From NCBI RefSeq assembly GCF_038397725.1, contig NZ_CP151634.1, positions 2,976,001 through 3,040,000 of the forward strand: 64,000 bases of DNA. Direction: 5' to 3'. Below, in pieces: positions 16,899 to 25,402 of the stretch (the stretch's first letter is position 1; the number at the start of each line of letters is the position of its first letter). The notes under the pieces were generated by a model. It saw nothing but the letters and a program-made list of their open reading frames with translations, was not told the origin of the DNA and did no database searches. The stretch comes from Microbacterium sp. LWO13-1.2 (GTDB lineage Bacteria; Actinomycetota; Actinomycetes; Actinomycetales; Microbacteriaceae). The translations under genes were made by a program, and so were the position numbers.

Positions 16899-16900
16899 TG

Positions 16901-17242
16901 CTACTCGCAGCATCCAGCGAACGTCAGCGCTTCGTCGATGTACCCCATGAGGTCGGCATTTCCGTCGCCCGTGCGATCGCGCTGGTCGTCATCCTGAGTG
17001 TCGGCAACGTCGAACATGTCTTGGAGCGCGGTGCAGTCCTTCTCCACGGTCTCCTCGTCAACGATGCGCTGATACTAGGAGCTGTAGTTCTTCCAGTCCA
17101 CTTCGGTGCGCGAGGGCGTAGAGACCTCTGACGTAGGCGCCGACGTCGATGCGGCGGCGCTTGGCGCGCGGGTGGATGGGAAGCATCCGGTGAGTCCCAC
17201 GGCCATCAGGAGGGCGATGGTGCCCGCTGCTGCTCTACGCAT
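16901..17242 (-). pseudogene. Lipoprotein gene interrupted by an amber codon
   Basis: The frame starts MRRAAAGTIALLMAVGLTGC, a lipoprotein signal with lipobox LTGC, then a Ser/Thr-rich linker and EVDWKNYSS. A TAG at 17075-17077 stops it. The same frame continues as YQRIVDEETVEKDCTALQD, FDVADTQDD, RTGDGNADLMGYIDEAL and ends in a Cys pair, then TAG at 16901. That continuation resembles a small domain often seen after WKNY in actinobacterial prophage lipoproteins. One substitution thus appears to have cut a 113-residue protein to 55. Confidence 0.7.
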
Positions 17243-17338
17243 GCGCTCATCGTATTCACGCGTTGTGGCGGCAATGTCGGTGGCGGCGGAGAGGATGCAA
17301 TTGACTCGACGTGCACCTGAACGAGAGAGGAGATCCGC

Positions 17339-17398
17339 ATGAAGCGCAAGGATGGCCGTGAGCTGGGACCGAGCACCCGGCGACGGGGATGGACATGA
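17339..17398 (+). CDS. Possible 19-residue coupled peptide
   Basis: The ATG follows AGAGGAGATCCGC, one of the best ribosome binding sites in this region. The peptide (MKRKDGRELGPSTRRRGWT) ends in a TGA that overlaps the ATG of the next small frame (ATGA). It may be a leader for translational coupling rather than a functional peptide. Confidence 0.3.
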   Translation: MKRKDGRELGPSTRRRGWT

Positions 17399-17520
17399 TC
17401 GACCACATTCCGGCCGGCGAACTCGTACTCCCGGAGGACGCCATCGCGTGCCGCATGGGGGAGAGGATCGGCTTCTCGGCGGGGCCGGACGAAGACCCTT
17501 CGTCGGACGACTTCGACTAA
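17395..17520 (+). CDS. Possible tiny acidic protein (41 residues)
   Basis: It starts at the ATGA overlap with the 19-residue peptide and encodes MIDHIPAGELVLPEDAIACR and an acidic tail PDEDPSSDDFD. Amino-acid use looks protein-like. No family is recognised. It is the last coding candidate before the right attachment site. Confidence 0.35.
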   Translation: MIDHIPAGELVLPEDAIACRMGERIGFSAGPDEDPSSDDFD

Positions 17521-17586
17521 GGGGGAGCGTGACCGAGAATCCGCAGTCTGCTCCACGTTTGCCCCACGCGGCGCAGAGAGAACGAC

Positions 17587-17626
17587 GAAGCCCCATCAGG
17601 ATTTAGTTCCTGATGGGGCTTCTTTT
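17587..17626. terminator. Element-borne terminator next to tRNA-Val
   Basis: Perfect 15-bp arms GAAGCCCCATCAGGA and TCCTGATGGGGCTTC surround a 6-nt loop, with TTTTT on the rightward side. It abuts the CCA end of the leftward tRNA-Val and probably now ends that transcript as well as those of the element. Confidence 0.85.
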
Positions 17627-17650
17627 TGGTGGGCGATACCGGACTCGAAC
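17627..17650. repeat. Right attachment site (attR), inside tRNA-Val
   Basis: This is the second copy of the 24-bp repeat at 8071-8094. It forms the 3' end of the intact tRNA-Val gene, including the encoded CCA, so insertion preserved the tRNA. Confidence 0.88.
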
Positions 17651-17702
17651 CGATGACCTCTTCCGTGTGAAGGAAGCGCGCTACCAACTGCGCCAATCGC
17701 CC
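17627..17702 (-). tRNA. tRNA-Val (anticodon CAC)
   Basis: A 76-nt cloverleaf read on the minus strand, with acceptor GGGCGAT/ATCGCCC, anticodon stem CTTCC/GGAAG around loop TTCACAC (anticodon CAC), T-loop GGTTCGAGTCC and encoded CCA. It is the integration target of the element to its left. Confidence 0.95.
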
Positions 17703-17725
17703 ATGACCCAGGGGGTCGACAACCG

Positions 17726-17731
17726 ATATTA
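17726..17731 (-). promoter_or_regulatory. -10 element of tRNA-Val(CAC)
   Basis: TAATAT on the minus strand, about 23 bp before the tRNA start. The -35 region is not well matched. Confidence 0.5.
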
Positions 17732-17791
17732 CCTGACTCGAACTCGTCTCGCTGACCACTCTGGGAGACACGCGCGAGATACGCGGCCGGT

Positions 17792-17820
17792 TTGGCCATG
17801 CGGCGATCTTCGGCTAATGT
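17792..17820 (+). promoter_or_regulatory. Promoter of the tRNA-Gly/Cys/Val group
   Basis: TTGGCC (17792) and TAATGT (17815) are 17 bp apart, a good vegetative sigma-factor promoter layout. The tRNA-Gly starts 34 bp beyond the -10. Confidence 0.55.
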
Positions 17821-17853
17821 TTCATAAGTGCCCGGGACAACCGGGAACGAAAT

Positions 17854-17925
17854 GCGGATGTAGCGCAGTGGTAGCGCATCACCTTGCCAAGGTGAGGGTC
17901 GCGAGTTCGAATCTCGTCATCCGCT
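17854..17925 (+). tRNA. tRNA-Gly (anticodon GCC)
   Basis: 72 nt; acceptor GCGGATG/CATCCGC, anticodon loop TTGCCAA, T-arm GCGAGTTCGAATCTCG. CCA is not encoded. First of three tRNAs in a typical actinobacterial order. Confidence 0.95.
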
Positions 17926-17978
17926 CGAGTGCAGTGAGTTTCTCTTGGAGACTCGAAGCACGTGGGGTCAATCCACAC

Positions 17979-18049
17979 GGTGGCGTGGCCGAGCGGCTAG
18001 GCACCGGCCTGCAAAGCCGTTTACACGGGTTCGAATCCCGTCGCCACCT
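17979..18049 (+). tRNA. tRNA-Cys (anticodon GCA)
   Basis: 71 nt; acceptor GGTGGCG/CGCCACC, anticodon loop CTGCAAA between GGC and GCC arms, T-arm CGGGTTCGAATCCCG. Confidence 0.95.
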
Positions 18050-18076
18050 CGTCGCAAAAATGAATAGCCCAAACGG

Positions 18077-18148
18077 GCGCGATTGGCGCAGCGGTAGCGC
18101 GCTTCCCTGACACGGAAGAGGTCACTGGTTCGATCCCAGTATCGCGCA
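18077..18148 (+). tRNA. tRNA-Val (anticodon GAC)
   Basis: 72 nt; acceptor GCGCGAT/ATCGCGC, anticodon stem CTTCC/GGAAG with loop CTGACAC, T-arm CTGGTTCGATCCCAG. Followed by a strong terminator. Confidence 0.95.
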
Positions 18149-18153
18149 CAGAC

Positions 18154-18180
18154 AAAACCCCCGGTTTTCCGGGGGTTTTT
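18154..18180 (+). terminator. Terminator of the tRNA group
   Basis: AAAACCCCCGG and CCGGGGGTTTT form a perfect hairpin with a TTTT loop and a T-tail. Confidence 0.88.
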
Positions 18181-18210
18181 GCGTTTCCGGCGAGAGACCA
18201 CCTTCGAGTC

Positions 18211-18393
18211 CTAGCGGTTCGCGCGGCGCGCCCGATGAGATGCGATGAGACCCGAGATCACCGCGCCGATCAACGAGTTGATGGCGAACACAAGGCCGAA
18301 TGCGAGGCCAAACACCGCGACCACTGCGCCGGCGGCCAGGCCGAGCCAGAACGGCACGGCGATGAACGCGAAGAGAAACGACCCGTTGTCCAT
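18211..18393 (-). CDS. Small two-helix membrane protein
   Basis: The 60-residue protein from ATG 18393 (MDNGSFLFAFIAVPFW) consists of two hydrophobic segments and a basic tail (HRARRANR). A longer frame from 18441 has no better start signal. No family is recognised. It is convergent with the tRNA group, and the photolyase gene lies upstream on the same strand. Confidence 0.55.
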   Translation of the reverse strand: MDNGSFLFAFIAVPFWLGLAAGAVVAVFGLAFGLVFAINSLIGAVISGLIASHRARRANR

Positions 18394-18437
18394 GCGCCCA
18401 GAGTAAACCCGCGACTGAACGATGCACGCCGCGCCGG

Positions 18438-19787
18438 TCACCCGCTGTCGCGCGCCACCCGTTTCACGACGTCGTAGGCGTCGAGCGCCGCATTTCGCGT
18501 CTCGCGCAGATCCACGATCGCCTCAGCGCCGGAGTCCGGAGCCCATCGGGAGACATACAGGCCCTGGGCGTCGAACTTCTTGGCCTGCAGCTCGGGGTTG
18601 AAGATGCGGAAGTACGGTGCGGCATCCGCGCCGGAACCGGCCACCCACTGCCAATTGAACGGGTTGTTCGCGCCATCGGCGTCGACCAAGGTGTCCCAGA
18701 ACCACTCTTCGCCGCGTCGCCAATCGACGAGAAGGTTCTTCACGAGGAACGACGCGGTGACCATGCGCACGCGGTTGTGCATGTAGCCGGTGCGCCAGAG
18801 CTCTCTCATTCCGGCGTCGACGAGGGGGGCGCCGGTGCGACCGCGCTGCCAGGACTCCAGATGCGCCTGGTCGAGGCGCGGCCACGGAAACGCATCGAAC
18901 TCCCGACGCAGATTCTCCGTGGCAAGGCCCGGGAAGTGGTACAGCGTGTGCCAGGCGAACTCACGCCACCCGAGCTCCGACAGGAAGCCTCCAGCCCCGT
19001 CGACGGCGGTCGCCTCATGCCAGACCGTGAAGGGGCTCAGCTCGCCCCACCTCAGCCGTGGGGACAGCAGCGATGTCGCACCTGCCGACGGCTCGTCCCG
19101 AGCGCGGTCGTACGCGGGGAGGTCCTCCTCGAGGAACTCGCGAAGTCGTCGTCGAGCGGCTGGCTCGCCGGGCTCCCACGTCTCCCGAAGCCCTTCTGCC
19201 CAGTCGGGTCGTGCGGGCAGCAGGTCCCAGTCGTCAAGCGCGTCGGATGACGCATCCGATCGCCGTCCGCCGATCTCGCGCGGCTCCGCAAGGGGCATAC
19301 GGGGCGTCGGCAGGGCGAGGCACGCGCGCCAGAAGGGGGTGAACACCGAATAGTGCGTCCCGCCGCCGGTCGTCACGGTCCACGGCTCGTGGAGCAGGGA
19401 GGCGGCGAACGACGCGACCTCGATCCCATCCGCCCGTAGCGACGACTTCAGGTGCGCATCGACGGCACGTTCGGCGCCCCCGTAGCGTCGGTTCCAGAAC
19501 ACCGCAGCGGCGCCGACGTCGCTCACGACTTCACGCAGGATGCGGTCTGCCGGTCCCCGACGCAGGATCAGCTGTGCGCCGCGTTCGCGCAGCCGCTCCG
19601 CGAGGGATGCGAGCGAGTGATGAAGCCACCATCGCGCGGCGCCGCCCAGCGGCCGCATTCCCGGCGACTGCTCGTCGAGGACGTAGAGCGCCACGACAGG
19701 CTCGCCGCGCTCGATCGCTGCGTGCAGCGCGGGGTTGTCGGTGATCCGCAGATCATCGCGGAACCAGACGAGCGACGGGGAGGTCAC
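18438..19787 (-). CDS. phrB: Deoxyribodipyrimidine photolyase
   Basis: The 449-residue enzyme uses FAD and light to split cyclobutane pyrimidine dimers. Visible motifs are VWFRDDLRITDNPAL at the N-terminus (antenna domain), GELSP, LGWREFAWHTLYHFP, and the FAD-binding YMHNRVRMVTASFLVKNLL, then GANNPFNWQWVAGSG and PYFRIFNP. Together these mark a class I photolyase. The frame is open far upstream; I start at the GTG 19785-19787 because homology begins there and GGAG lies 8 nt upstream. It overlaps the upstream DoxX gene by 4 bp, suggesting coupling. Confidence 0.93.
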   Translation of the reverse strand: MTSPSLVWFRDDLRITDNPALHAAIERGEPVVALYVLDEQSPGMRPLGGAARWWLHHSLASLAERLRERGAQLILRRGPADRILREVVSDVGAAAVFWNRRYGGAERAVDAHLKSSLRADGIEVASFAASLLHEPWTVTTGGGTHYSVFTPFWRACLALPTPRMPLAEPREIGGRRSDASSDALDDWDLLPARPDWAEGLRETWEPGEPAARRRLREFLEEDLPAYDRARDEPSAGATSLLSPRLRWGELSPFTVWHEATAVDGAGGFLSELGWREFAWHTLYHFPGLATENLRREFDAFPWPRLDQAHLESWQRGRTGAPLVDAGMRELWRTGYMHNRVRMVTASFLVKNLLVDWRRGEEWFWDTLVDADGANNPFNWQWVAGSGADAAPYFRIFNPELQAKKFDAQGLYVSRWAPDSGAEAIVDLRETRNAALDAYDVVKRVARDSG

Positions 19788-20209
19788 CGCGGACTCCTCA
19801 TCCGGCGACGCCTCGCGGTCGAGGTCGTCTGTTCGCCGGTGGCCCAGAGGGCCCAGAGCACGAGCAGCGGCTGCAGGAACAGCCGGCCGAGTCGCTTGGC
19901 ATCGGTGTCGAGCCCGGGCGTTGAGCGCTGGGTGCGCCACTGATGGACGTTGCCGGGGAACACGGCCACGAAGAAGGCGGCGGTCGCCCATCCGATTCGT
20001 CGTCGTTCCTTCGGCAGAGCGAGCAGGCCAGCGGCCAGTGCGACCTCCGCGGCACCCGAGGCGATGACGATCGCATCCTTGTCGAGCCGAGACATCCGCG
20101 TCGCCCAGTCGGGCACGACGACGCGGAACCCGCGAGTGGAGACGAAATGCCCGATCCCGTTCGCTCCCAGCGCGATCGCCAGCGCCCATCGTGCGATTGC
20201 TCTGCTCAT
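19784..20209 (-). CDS. DoxX-family membrane protein
   Basis: The 141-residue protein has about four hydrophobic segments and the DoxX-like pattern ALGANGIGHF, ASGAAEVALAAGLLALP and FPGNVHQW. DoxX proteins are small membrane proteins of loosely defined redox roles. It precedes phrB with a 4-bp overlap, so the two are expressed together. Confidence 0.75.
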   Translation of the reverse strand: MSRAIARWALAIALGANGIGHFVSTRGFRVVVPDWATRMSRLDKDAIVIASGAAEVALAAGLLALPKERRRIGWATAAFFVAVFPGNVHQWRTQRSTPGLDTDAKRLGRLFLQPLLVLWALWATGEQTTSTARRRRMRSPR

Positions 20210-20333
20210 CTCTTCACGCTACATGTGACACCTGGAGCCACTCCTTCACTTCATGAGCGGTGTTGCCTAGCATCGTCACAACGGAGCGAAGTTCGCCGCG
20301 CATCAGCGGGGCGAACATCGAGGAGGCTGCATC

Positions 20334-21023
20334 ATGACGACATTCCTGCTCATTCACGGGGGAGGCGACACCGGGTGGGCATGGCATCGCGTGCAAGCCG
20401 CTCTCGAGGCACGAGGGCACCGGGTCTTCGCCCCTGACCTGCCGGGCGACGATGACGCGCTGACGCTGGATGACTACGCCGAGGCAGCCGTCGCCGACAT
20501 CGAAGAAGGAACGAGCCTGGTTGTCGTGGGGCACTCGTTCGGAGGCTTCACCGCTCCGCTGGTGGCCGCACTGCGCCCGGTGGAGCAGATCGTCTTCCTC
20601 GCGGGCATGGTGCCGCGGCCCGGCGAATCGCCGGAGGAGTGGTGGGGGAACACCGGCTCCGCCGAGGCGGTGACCGCGCAAGCCGCCGTCGATGGCGGGC
20701 TCACGGGCAACAGCGATCCGTTCATCAGCTTCTATCACGACGTTCCTCGTGTGCTTGCCGAAGAGGCGATGTCGCGCGAGCGGGCGCATCCTTCGGTGGC
20801 GGCCATGTCGACGCCGTGGCCACGGGATGCGCTACCGGACCTGCCGACGGCCTTTCTCCTCTGTCGCGATGACCGGTTCTTCCCTGCCGCTTTCATGGGT
20901 CGCATGGTGCGGGACCGATTGGGTATCGAGCCGGAGGAGATTCCTGGAAGCCATTGCGCTCCGCTGAGCAACCCTGAAGACGTGGCCGACGCACTGGAGC
21001 GGGTATCGGAACGACGAGAGTAG
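20334..21023 (+). CDS. Alpha/beta hydrolase (esterase-like)
   Basis: The 229-residue protein begins MTTFLLIHGGGDTGWAWHRV, the oxyanion HGG loop, and has the nucleophile elbow GHSFGG (Ser about 69). A late His lies in IPGSHCAPLSNPEDVA. This fits the methylesterase/salicylate-binding-protein-like hydrolases. GAGGAGG lies 7 nt before the ATG. Substrate unknown. It is a single-gene unit divergent from the DoxX-phrB pair. Confidence 0.85.
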   Translation: MTTFLLIHGGGDTGWAWHRVQAALEARGHRVFAPDLPGDDDALTLDDYAEAAVADIEEGTSLVVVGHSFGGFTAPLVAALRPVEQIVFLAGMVPRPGESPEEWWGNTGSAEAVTAQAAVDGGLTGNSDPFISFYHDVPRVLAEEAMSRERAHPSVAAMSTPWPRDALPDLPTAFLLCRDDRFFPAAFMGRMVRDRLGIEPEEIPGSHCAPLSNPEDVADALERVSERRE

Positions 21024-21141
21024 GCGTCGGAGTTCCCGGCGGGCATCGTCGCTGCGCAGTCGCCCCCATACCCGGGTAGGACGGAGATTTGATACCCGCG
21101 TAGCTGTCGAGGCATCGGAGCGCGAGCCTAGGCTGACGCCC

Positions 21142-21906
21142 ATGCGATCACGTCTTCTCGTCCTCTCTGCTGCCGCCCTTCTCATCGGTTCGGCGCTCAC
21201 CGGATGCACGTCGTTCGGCGCAGGCCCCAGAGTCACCGAGAGCCTGACGATCGACGATGTGTCCGCTGTCGAGCTGGATACGGGCGGCAGCCTTCACATC
21301 ACGCTGGGGAACGCACCATCGCTGACGGTGACTGCCGGAGCGAAGGTGATCGATCTGCTCACCGCGGAAGTGTCCGCCGGTGTGCTGCGCCTCGGCACGC
21401 ACGGGGAGTTCTTCGAGTACCTCGGCGAGATCCGTTACGACCTCACCGTGACCTCGCTGACCTCACTCTCCGTGCTGGGCTCGGGCGACGCCACGGCCGA
21501 CTTCGCCGGGGCATCCGACCCGATCATCCTCGTCAAAGGATCAGGGAGCGTCGATGCCACCGGAATCGACGGACAGACTGCCTCGCTCACCGTCGACGGT
21601 TCGGGTTCGATAACCGCGGATGCGGCGGTCAGAGCACTCACCGCGCGGATCGACGGCTCCGGCGGCATCAGCATCAACGGCAGCACCACGGATCAGATCG
21701 TCGAGATCCGCGGGTCAGGCGGTTACGAGGCCCTCGAGCTGCAGAGCGCCAATACGCGGATCGTCACGCGCGGCGCCGGCGATGCCGAGCTCCTCGTCTC
21801 CGACACGCTCGACGTGATCATCGACGGGAGCGGCGACGTCGAGTACTCCGGCGATCCGCGCGTGACGAAGAGCATCTCCGGCTCGGGCGACCTCGTGCAG
21901 CGCTGA
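21142..21906 (+). CDS. DUF2807 (GIN domain) lipoprotein
   Basis: The 254-residue protein has a lipoprotein signal (LLVLSAAALLIGSALTGC) followed by a beta-helix-like repeat domain with many GSG turns (LSVLGSGDATADF, ILVKGSGSVDATG, LTVDGSGSITADA, VIIDGSGDVEYSG). This is the putative auto-transporter adhesin, head GIN domain family. It would be anchored to the outer face of the membrane. Function is unproven. Confidence 0.85.
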   Translation: MRSRLLVLSAAALLIGSALTGCTSFGAGPRVTESLTIDDVSAVELDTGGSLHITLGNAPSLTVTAGAKVIDLLTAEVSAGVLRLGTHGEFFEYLGEIRYDLTVTSLTSLSVLGSGDATADFAGASDPIILVKGSGSVDATGIDGQTASLTVDGSGSITADAAVRALTARIDGSGGISINGSTTDQIVEIRGSGGYEALELQSANTRIVTRGAGDAELLVSDTLDVIIDGSGDVEYSGDPRVTKSISGSGDLVQR

Positions 21907-21979
21907 GGCGGGTTCGCGAGGCGAGCCGGCACCGCGCGGGCGAGTAACCTGGAGATGACCCTCTAGATGGAGATTCTCT

Positions 21980-23968
21980 GTGCCTGAAGATGCCCAGCCG
22001 AAAGACGGCTTCGCCCTGTTCTCTGATCGATCCGTCGTCGCCATGCGCGTCAACGGCACTCTCAAGGACCTCGCGACGACACTGACCGACGGCGACGAAG
22101 TCGAGCCGGTCACGATCGACAGCCCAGACGGACTGAACATCCTCCGTCACTCGGCGGCGCACGTGCTCGCGCAGGCGGTGCAGCGGATCAACCCGCAGGC
22201 GAATCTCGGCATCGGCCCGCCCATCACCGACGGCTTCTACTACGACTTCGGCGTCGAGCATCCGTTCACCCCGGAAGATCTCAAGGCCGTCACCAAGGAG
22301 ATGCAGCGCATCGTCCGCGAGGGACAGCGGTTCGTCCGTCGCGTCGTCACGGACGACGAGGCCCGCGCGGAACTCGCCGATGAGCCCTTCAAGCTCGAGT
22401 TGATCGGACTCAAGGGCGGTAAGGAAGCGGCAGAAGGCGCCTCCGTCGAGGTCGGCGAGGGCGAACTCACGATCTACGACAACACCACCCGCGATGGCGA
22501 GGTCGTCTGGAAGGATCTCTGCCGCGGCCCGCACCTGCCGAACACCCGCATGATCGGCAACGGTTGGGACCTCACCCGCATCGCCGCCGCCTACTGGCGC
22601 GGCAGCGAGAAGAACCCGCAGCTGCAGCGCATCTACGGCACGGCCTGGCCGTCGAAGGACGAGCTGCGCGCCTACCAGCACCGGCTGGAGGAGGCCGCCA
22701 AGCGCGATCACCGTCGCCTGGGCAAGGAACTCGACCTGTTCTCCTTCCCCGAGGAGATCGGTTCCGGCCTGAGCGTCTGGCATCCGCGTGGCGGCATGAT
22801 CCGCGGCGAGATGGAGCAGCACGCACGGAAGCGCCACATCGAGGGCGGCTACACCTACGTCTACACGCCGCACATCTCGAAGGAAGACCTCTTCCTGACC
22901 TCGAACCACCTCGTCACGTACAAGGAGGGCATGTTCCCGCCGATCGTCATGGACGAGGAACGCGACGAGAACGGTGAGATCACCAAGCAGGGCCAGGACT
23001 ACTACCTGAAGCCGATGAACTGCCCGATGCACATCCTGATCTACAAGGAGCGCGCGCGCAGCTACCGTGACCTGCCCCTGCGTTTCGCGGAGAACGGCAC
23101 CGTCTACCGCAACGAGCTCTCCGGGGCGCTGCACGGTCTGACCCGCGTGCGCGGTTTCACCCAGGACGACTCGCACCTCTTCGTCACCCCGGATCAGCTG
23201 GAGGACGAGGTCGCCAAGGTTCTCGAGTTCATCCTCTCGATGCTGCGCGACTTCGGCCTCACCGATTTCGAGCTCGAGCTGTCCATGAAGGACGACGAGA
23301 AGTCGAAGTGGATCGGCTCCGACGAGTTCTGGGAGAGCTCGACGGATGCACTGCGACGCGTCGCCGTGGCATCCGGGCTGAAGCTGACAGAAGTTCCCGG
23401 TGAGGCCGCCTTCTACGGCCCGAAGATCGACCTGAAGACGCGCGACGCCATCGGTCGTGTGTGGCAGCTCTCGACGGTTCAGGTCGACCCGAACCTGCCG
23501 GAGCGCTTCGACCTCGAGTTCATGGACAAGGACGGGCAGAGGAAGCGCCCGATCATGATCCACCGTGCGCTGTTCGGCTCGATCGAGCGATTCTTCGCCA
23601 TCCTGCTCGAGCACTACGCCGGTGACTTCCCGGTGTGGCTCTCGCCGCTGCAGGTGGTCGGCATCCCGATCGCAGACGACTACGCCGACTACCTCGGCGA
23701 GGTCATCGATACCCTGCGATCCCACGGCGTCCGTGCGGAACTCGACGTCTCCGACGACCGGATGCAGAAGAAGATCCGCACGCACACCACCGGCAAGGTC
23801 CCGCTGCTGCTGATCGCGGGGGAGCAGGACCGGAACGCGGGGACCGTCTCGTTCCGCTACCGTGACGGCACCCAGGAGAACGGCGTGCCCATCGCGGACG
23901 CCGTGGCTCGCATCCGTGCCGCCATCGACGCGCACACGCTCGTGCAGACAGTAGGGGATCTGGCGTGA
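21980..23968 (+). CDS. thrS: Threonyl-tRNA synthetase
   Basis: The 662-residue class II synthetase has an N-terminal TGS domain, the editing (SAD) domain with [11 protein letters not shown], the catalytic core with zinc ligands in [11 protein letters not shown] and around [13 protein letters not shown], and the C-terminal anticodon-binding domain ([15 protein letters not shown]). The start is a GTG with TGGAGA about 9 nt upstream. No T-box-like leader was seen in the 73-bp gap before it. It overlaps the HIT gene by 4 bp. Confidence 0.97.
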   Translation: MPEDAQPKDGFALFSDRSVVAMRVNGTLKDLATTLTDGDEVEPVTIDSPDGLNILRHSAAHVLAQAVQRINPQANLGIGPPITDGFYYDFGVEHPFTPEDLKAVTKEMQRIVREGQRFVRRVVTDDEARAELADEPFKLELIGLKGGKEAAEGASVEVGEGELTIYDNTTRDGEVVWKDLCRGPHLPNTRMIGNGWDLTRIAAAYWRGSEKNPQLQRIYGTAWPSKDELRAYQHRLEEAAKRDHRRLGKELDLFSFPEEIGSGLSVWHPRGGMIRGEMEQHARKRHIEGGYTYVYTPHISKEDLFLTSNHLVTYKEGMFPPIVMDEERDENGEITKQGQDYYLKPMNCPMHILIYKERARSYRDLPLRFAENGTVYRNELSGALHGLTRVRGFTQDDSHLFVTPDQLEDEVAKVLEFILSMLRDFGLTDFELELSMKDDEKSKWIGSDEFWESSTDALRRVAVASGLKLTEVPGEAAFYGPKIDLKTRDAIGRVWQLSTVQVDPNLPERFDLEFMDKDGQRKRPIMIHRALFGSIERFFAILLEHYAGDFPVWLSPLQVVGIPIADDYADYLGEVIDTLRSHGVRAELDVSDDRMQKKIRTHTTGKVPLLLIAGEQDRNAGTVSFRYRDGTQENGVPIADAVARIRAAIDAHTLVQTVGDLA

Positions 23969-24513
23969 CAGATACGCCGGAGCAGCCGCTGGAGGCGTCC
24001 GGGCACCTCGCCGGTGTCCCGGACGAGTTCCAGCGGCTGTGGACCCCGCACCGGATGGCGTACATCCAGGCGGGGCCCGAGCCGTTGCGCGAGGAGTGCC
24101 CGTTCTGCGAGGCCCCGAAGCACGACGATGTCGACCGGCTCATCGTGGCCCGCGGAGAGACGGCGTACGTGCTGCTGAACCTCTTCCCGTACAACTCAGG
24201 TCATCTGCTGGTGTGCCCGTACCGGCACATCGCGACGTACGACCAGGCCACGGCGGAAGAGGTCGCCGAGATTGGCGCGCTGACGCAGACGGCGATGCGG
24301 GTCCTCCGCGAGGTCTCGCGTTGCGATGGATTCAACCTCGGCATGAATCAGGGCGCGGTCGCCGGCGCCGGAGTCGACGGTCATCTGCACCAGCACGTGG
24401 TGCCGCGGTGGACATCCGATGCCAATTTCTTCCCGATCATCGCGAAGACCAAGGCGCTGCCCCAGCTGCTCGGCGAAGTGCGGCACGCGGTGGCTGCGGC
24501 CTGGCCGCAGTAG
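23965..24513 (+). CDS. HIT-family hydrolase/AP4A phosphorylase-like
   Basis: The 182-residue protein has CPFCEAP near the N-terminus (zinc-binding CxxC type) and the HIT motif [10 protein letters not shown] at about 133-142. This thrS-linked group includes the mycobacterial AP4A phosphorylase, so it probably degrades diadenosine tetraphosphate, a by-product of aminoacyl-tRNA synthetases. It is translationally coupled to thrS (GTGA overlap). In many actinobacteria phospholipid genes follow; here pdxY is convergent. Confidence 0.9.
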   Translation: MTDTPEQPLEASGHLAGVPDEFQRLWTPHRMAYIQAGPEPLREECPFCEAPKHDDVDRLIVARGETAYVLLNLFPYNSGHLLVCPYRHIATYDQATAEEVAEIGALTQTAMRVLREVSRCDGFNLGMNQGAVAGAGVDGHLHQHVVPRWTSDANFFPIIAKTKALPQLLGEVRHAVAAAWPQ

Positions 24514-24515
24514 CC

Positions 24516-25367
24516 TCAGCGCACCTGGCGGGCGGTGAACTGCATCTGCGGGTTCGCGTAGAACTCCTGCGCTTCGATGAGCTGGAGTTCCCGTTCGCCG
24601 GATTCGAGGGTCGCCTTGAGCAGATCGTAGACGCTGGATGCCGTGCGCTCAAGCGCTGTCTGGGCACTGCCGGTCTGCACGTAGTGCGCTGTGAACAGCG
24701 CTGCGGTGACGTCACCTGACCCATTCGCCTTCATCGGCAGATGCGGTGTCTGCACGATCCAGGCGCCCTCATCGTCGACCGCGAGCATCTCGATGGTGCC
24801 CTCTTCTCGATCGGGACGCTCGACGCTCGTCACGAGGACGGTCCGCGGCCCCATCGCCCGCGCGACGTCCACCGAGGCAAGGGTGGATTCGAGCGTGTCC
24901 GGCTCGGTGCCGGTGAGGAAGCCGAGTTCGAACTGGTTCGGCGTGATGATGTCGGCGACCGGCACGACGCGCTCACGGAGCAGAACGGGGATCGCCGGTG
25001 CCACGAAGCACCCCGACTTCGCGTTCCCCATCACCGGATCGCACGCGTAGACGGCCTTCGGATTCGCGGACTTCACGCGAGACACGGCGTCGATGATCAC
25101 GTCTCCGATGCCCTCGCCGCCCTGATACCCGGAAAGCACCGCATCGATCTCGCCGAAGACGCCGCGCTCCTCGATGCCGGTGATGACCTCACGAACGTCA
25201 TCCGGCGCGATCAGAGGACCCCGCCAGGCGCCGTAGCCGGTGTGGTTCGAGAAGTTCACCGTGTAGACCGGCAGCACCTCCACGCCGATGCGCTGCAGCG
25301 GGAAGACCGCGGCCGAGTTGCCGACGTGGCCGTAGGCGACGGCCGACTGGATGGAGAGGATCTTCAT
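24516..25367 (-). CDS. pdxY: Pyridoxal kinase
   Basis: The 283-residue kinase phosphorylates pyridoxal to PLP. The ribokinase-fold motifs are visible: SIQSAVAYGHVGNSAAVFPLQ at the start, TVNFSNHTGYGAWRG, CDPVMGNAKSGCFV, TPNQFELGFLTG and the ATP/anion-hole MKANGSGDVTAALF with the catalytic Asp. Together with the nearby pdxS/pdxT it covers the salvage side of B6 metabolism. It is 35 bp from the MocR-type regulator on the same strand. Confidence 0.93.
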   Translation of the reverse strand: MKILSIQSAVAYGHVGNSAAVFPLQRIGVEVLPVYTVNFSNHTGYGAWRGPLIAPDDVREVITGIEERGVFGEIDAVLSGYQGGEGIGDVIIDAVSRVKSANPKAVYACDPVMGNAKSGCFVAPAIPVLLRERVVPVADIITPNQFELGFLTGTEPDTLESTLASVDVARAMGPRTVLVTSVERPDREEGTIEMLAVDDEGAWIVQTPHLPMKANGSGDVTAALFTAHYVQTGSAQTALERTASSVYDLLKATLESGERELQLIEAQEFYANPQMQFTARQVR

Positions 25368-25402
25368 CCTTCGATCCTGCCATCAGACGGTGCCGGATGA
25401 CG

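Larger units (their letters stand above)
8071..17650. mobile_element. tRNA-Val-integrated phage-derived element, about 9.6 kb, apparently defective
   Basis: The element is bounded by the 24-bp direct repeat described under attL/attR. Its contents are phage-like: excisionase-like HTH gene, HNH nuclease, M23 peptidase, beta-helix protein, SRAP gene and many small orphan genes with mixed strands. Predicted excised length is 9556 bp. No integrase, terminase, portal, capsid or replication gene was found. Several genes are broken. It is therefore a prophage remnant, or an element that depends on a helper phage for movement. The part around 10.5-12.3 kb looks less GC-rich than the flanking chromosome. 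Confidence 0.82.

Noticed and set aside
21907..21979. T-box or riboswitch before thrS
   Set aside because: The gap is 73 bp with no T-box sequence or specifier stem visible.
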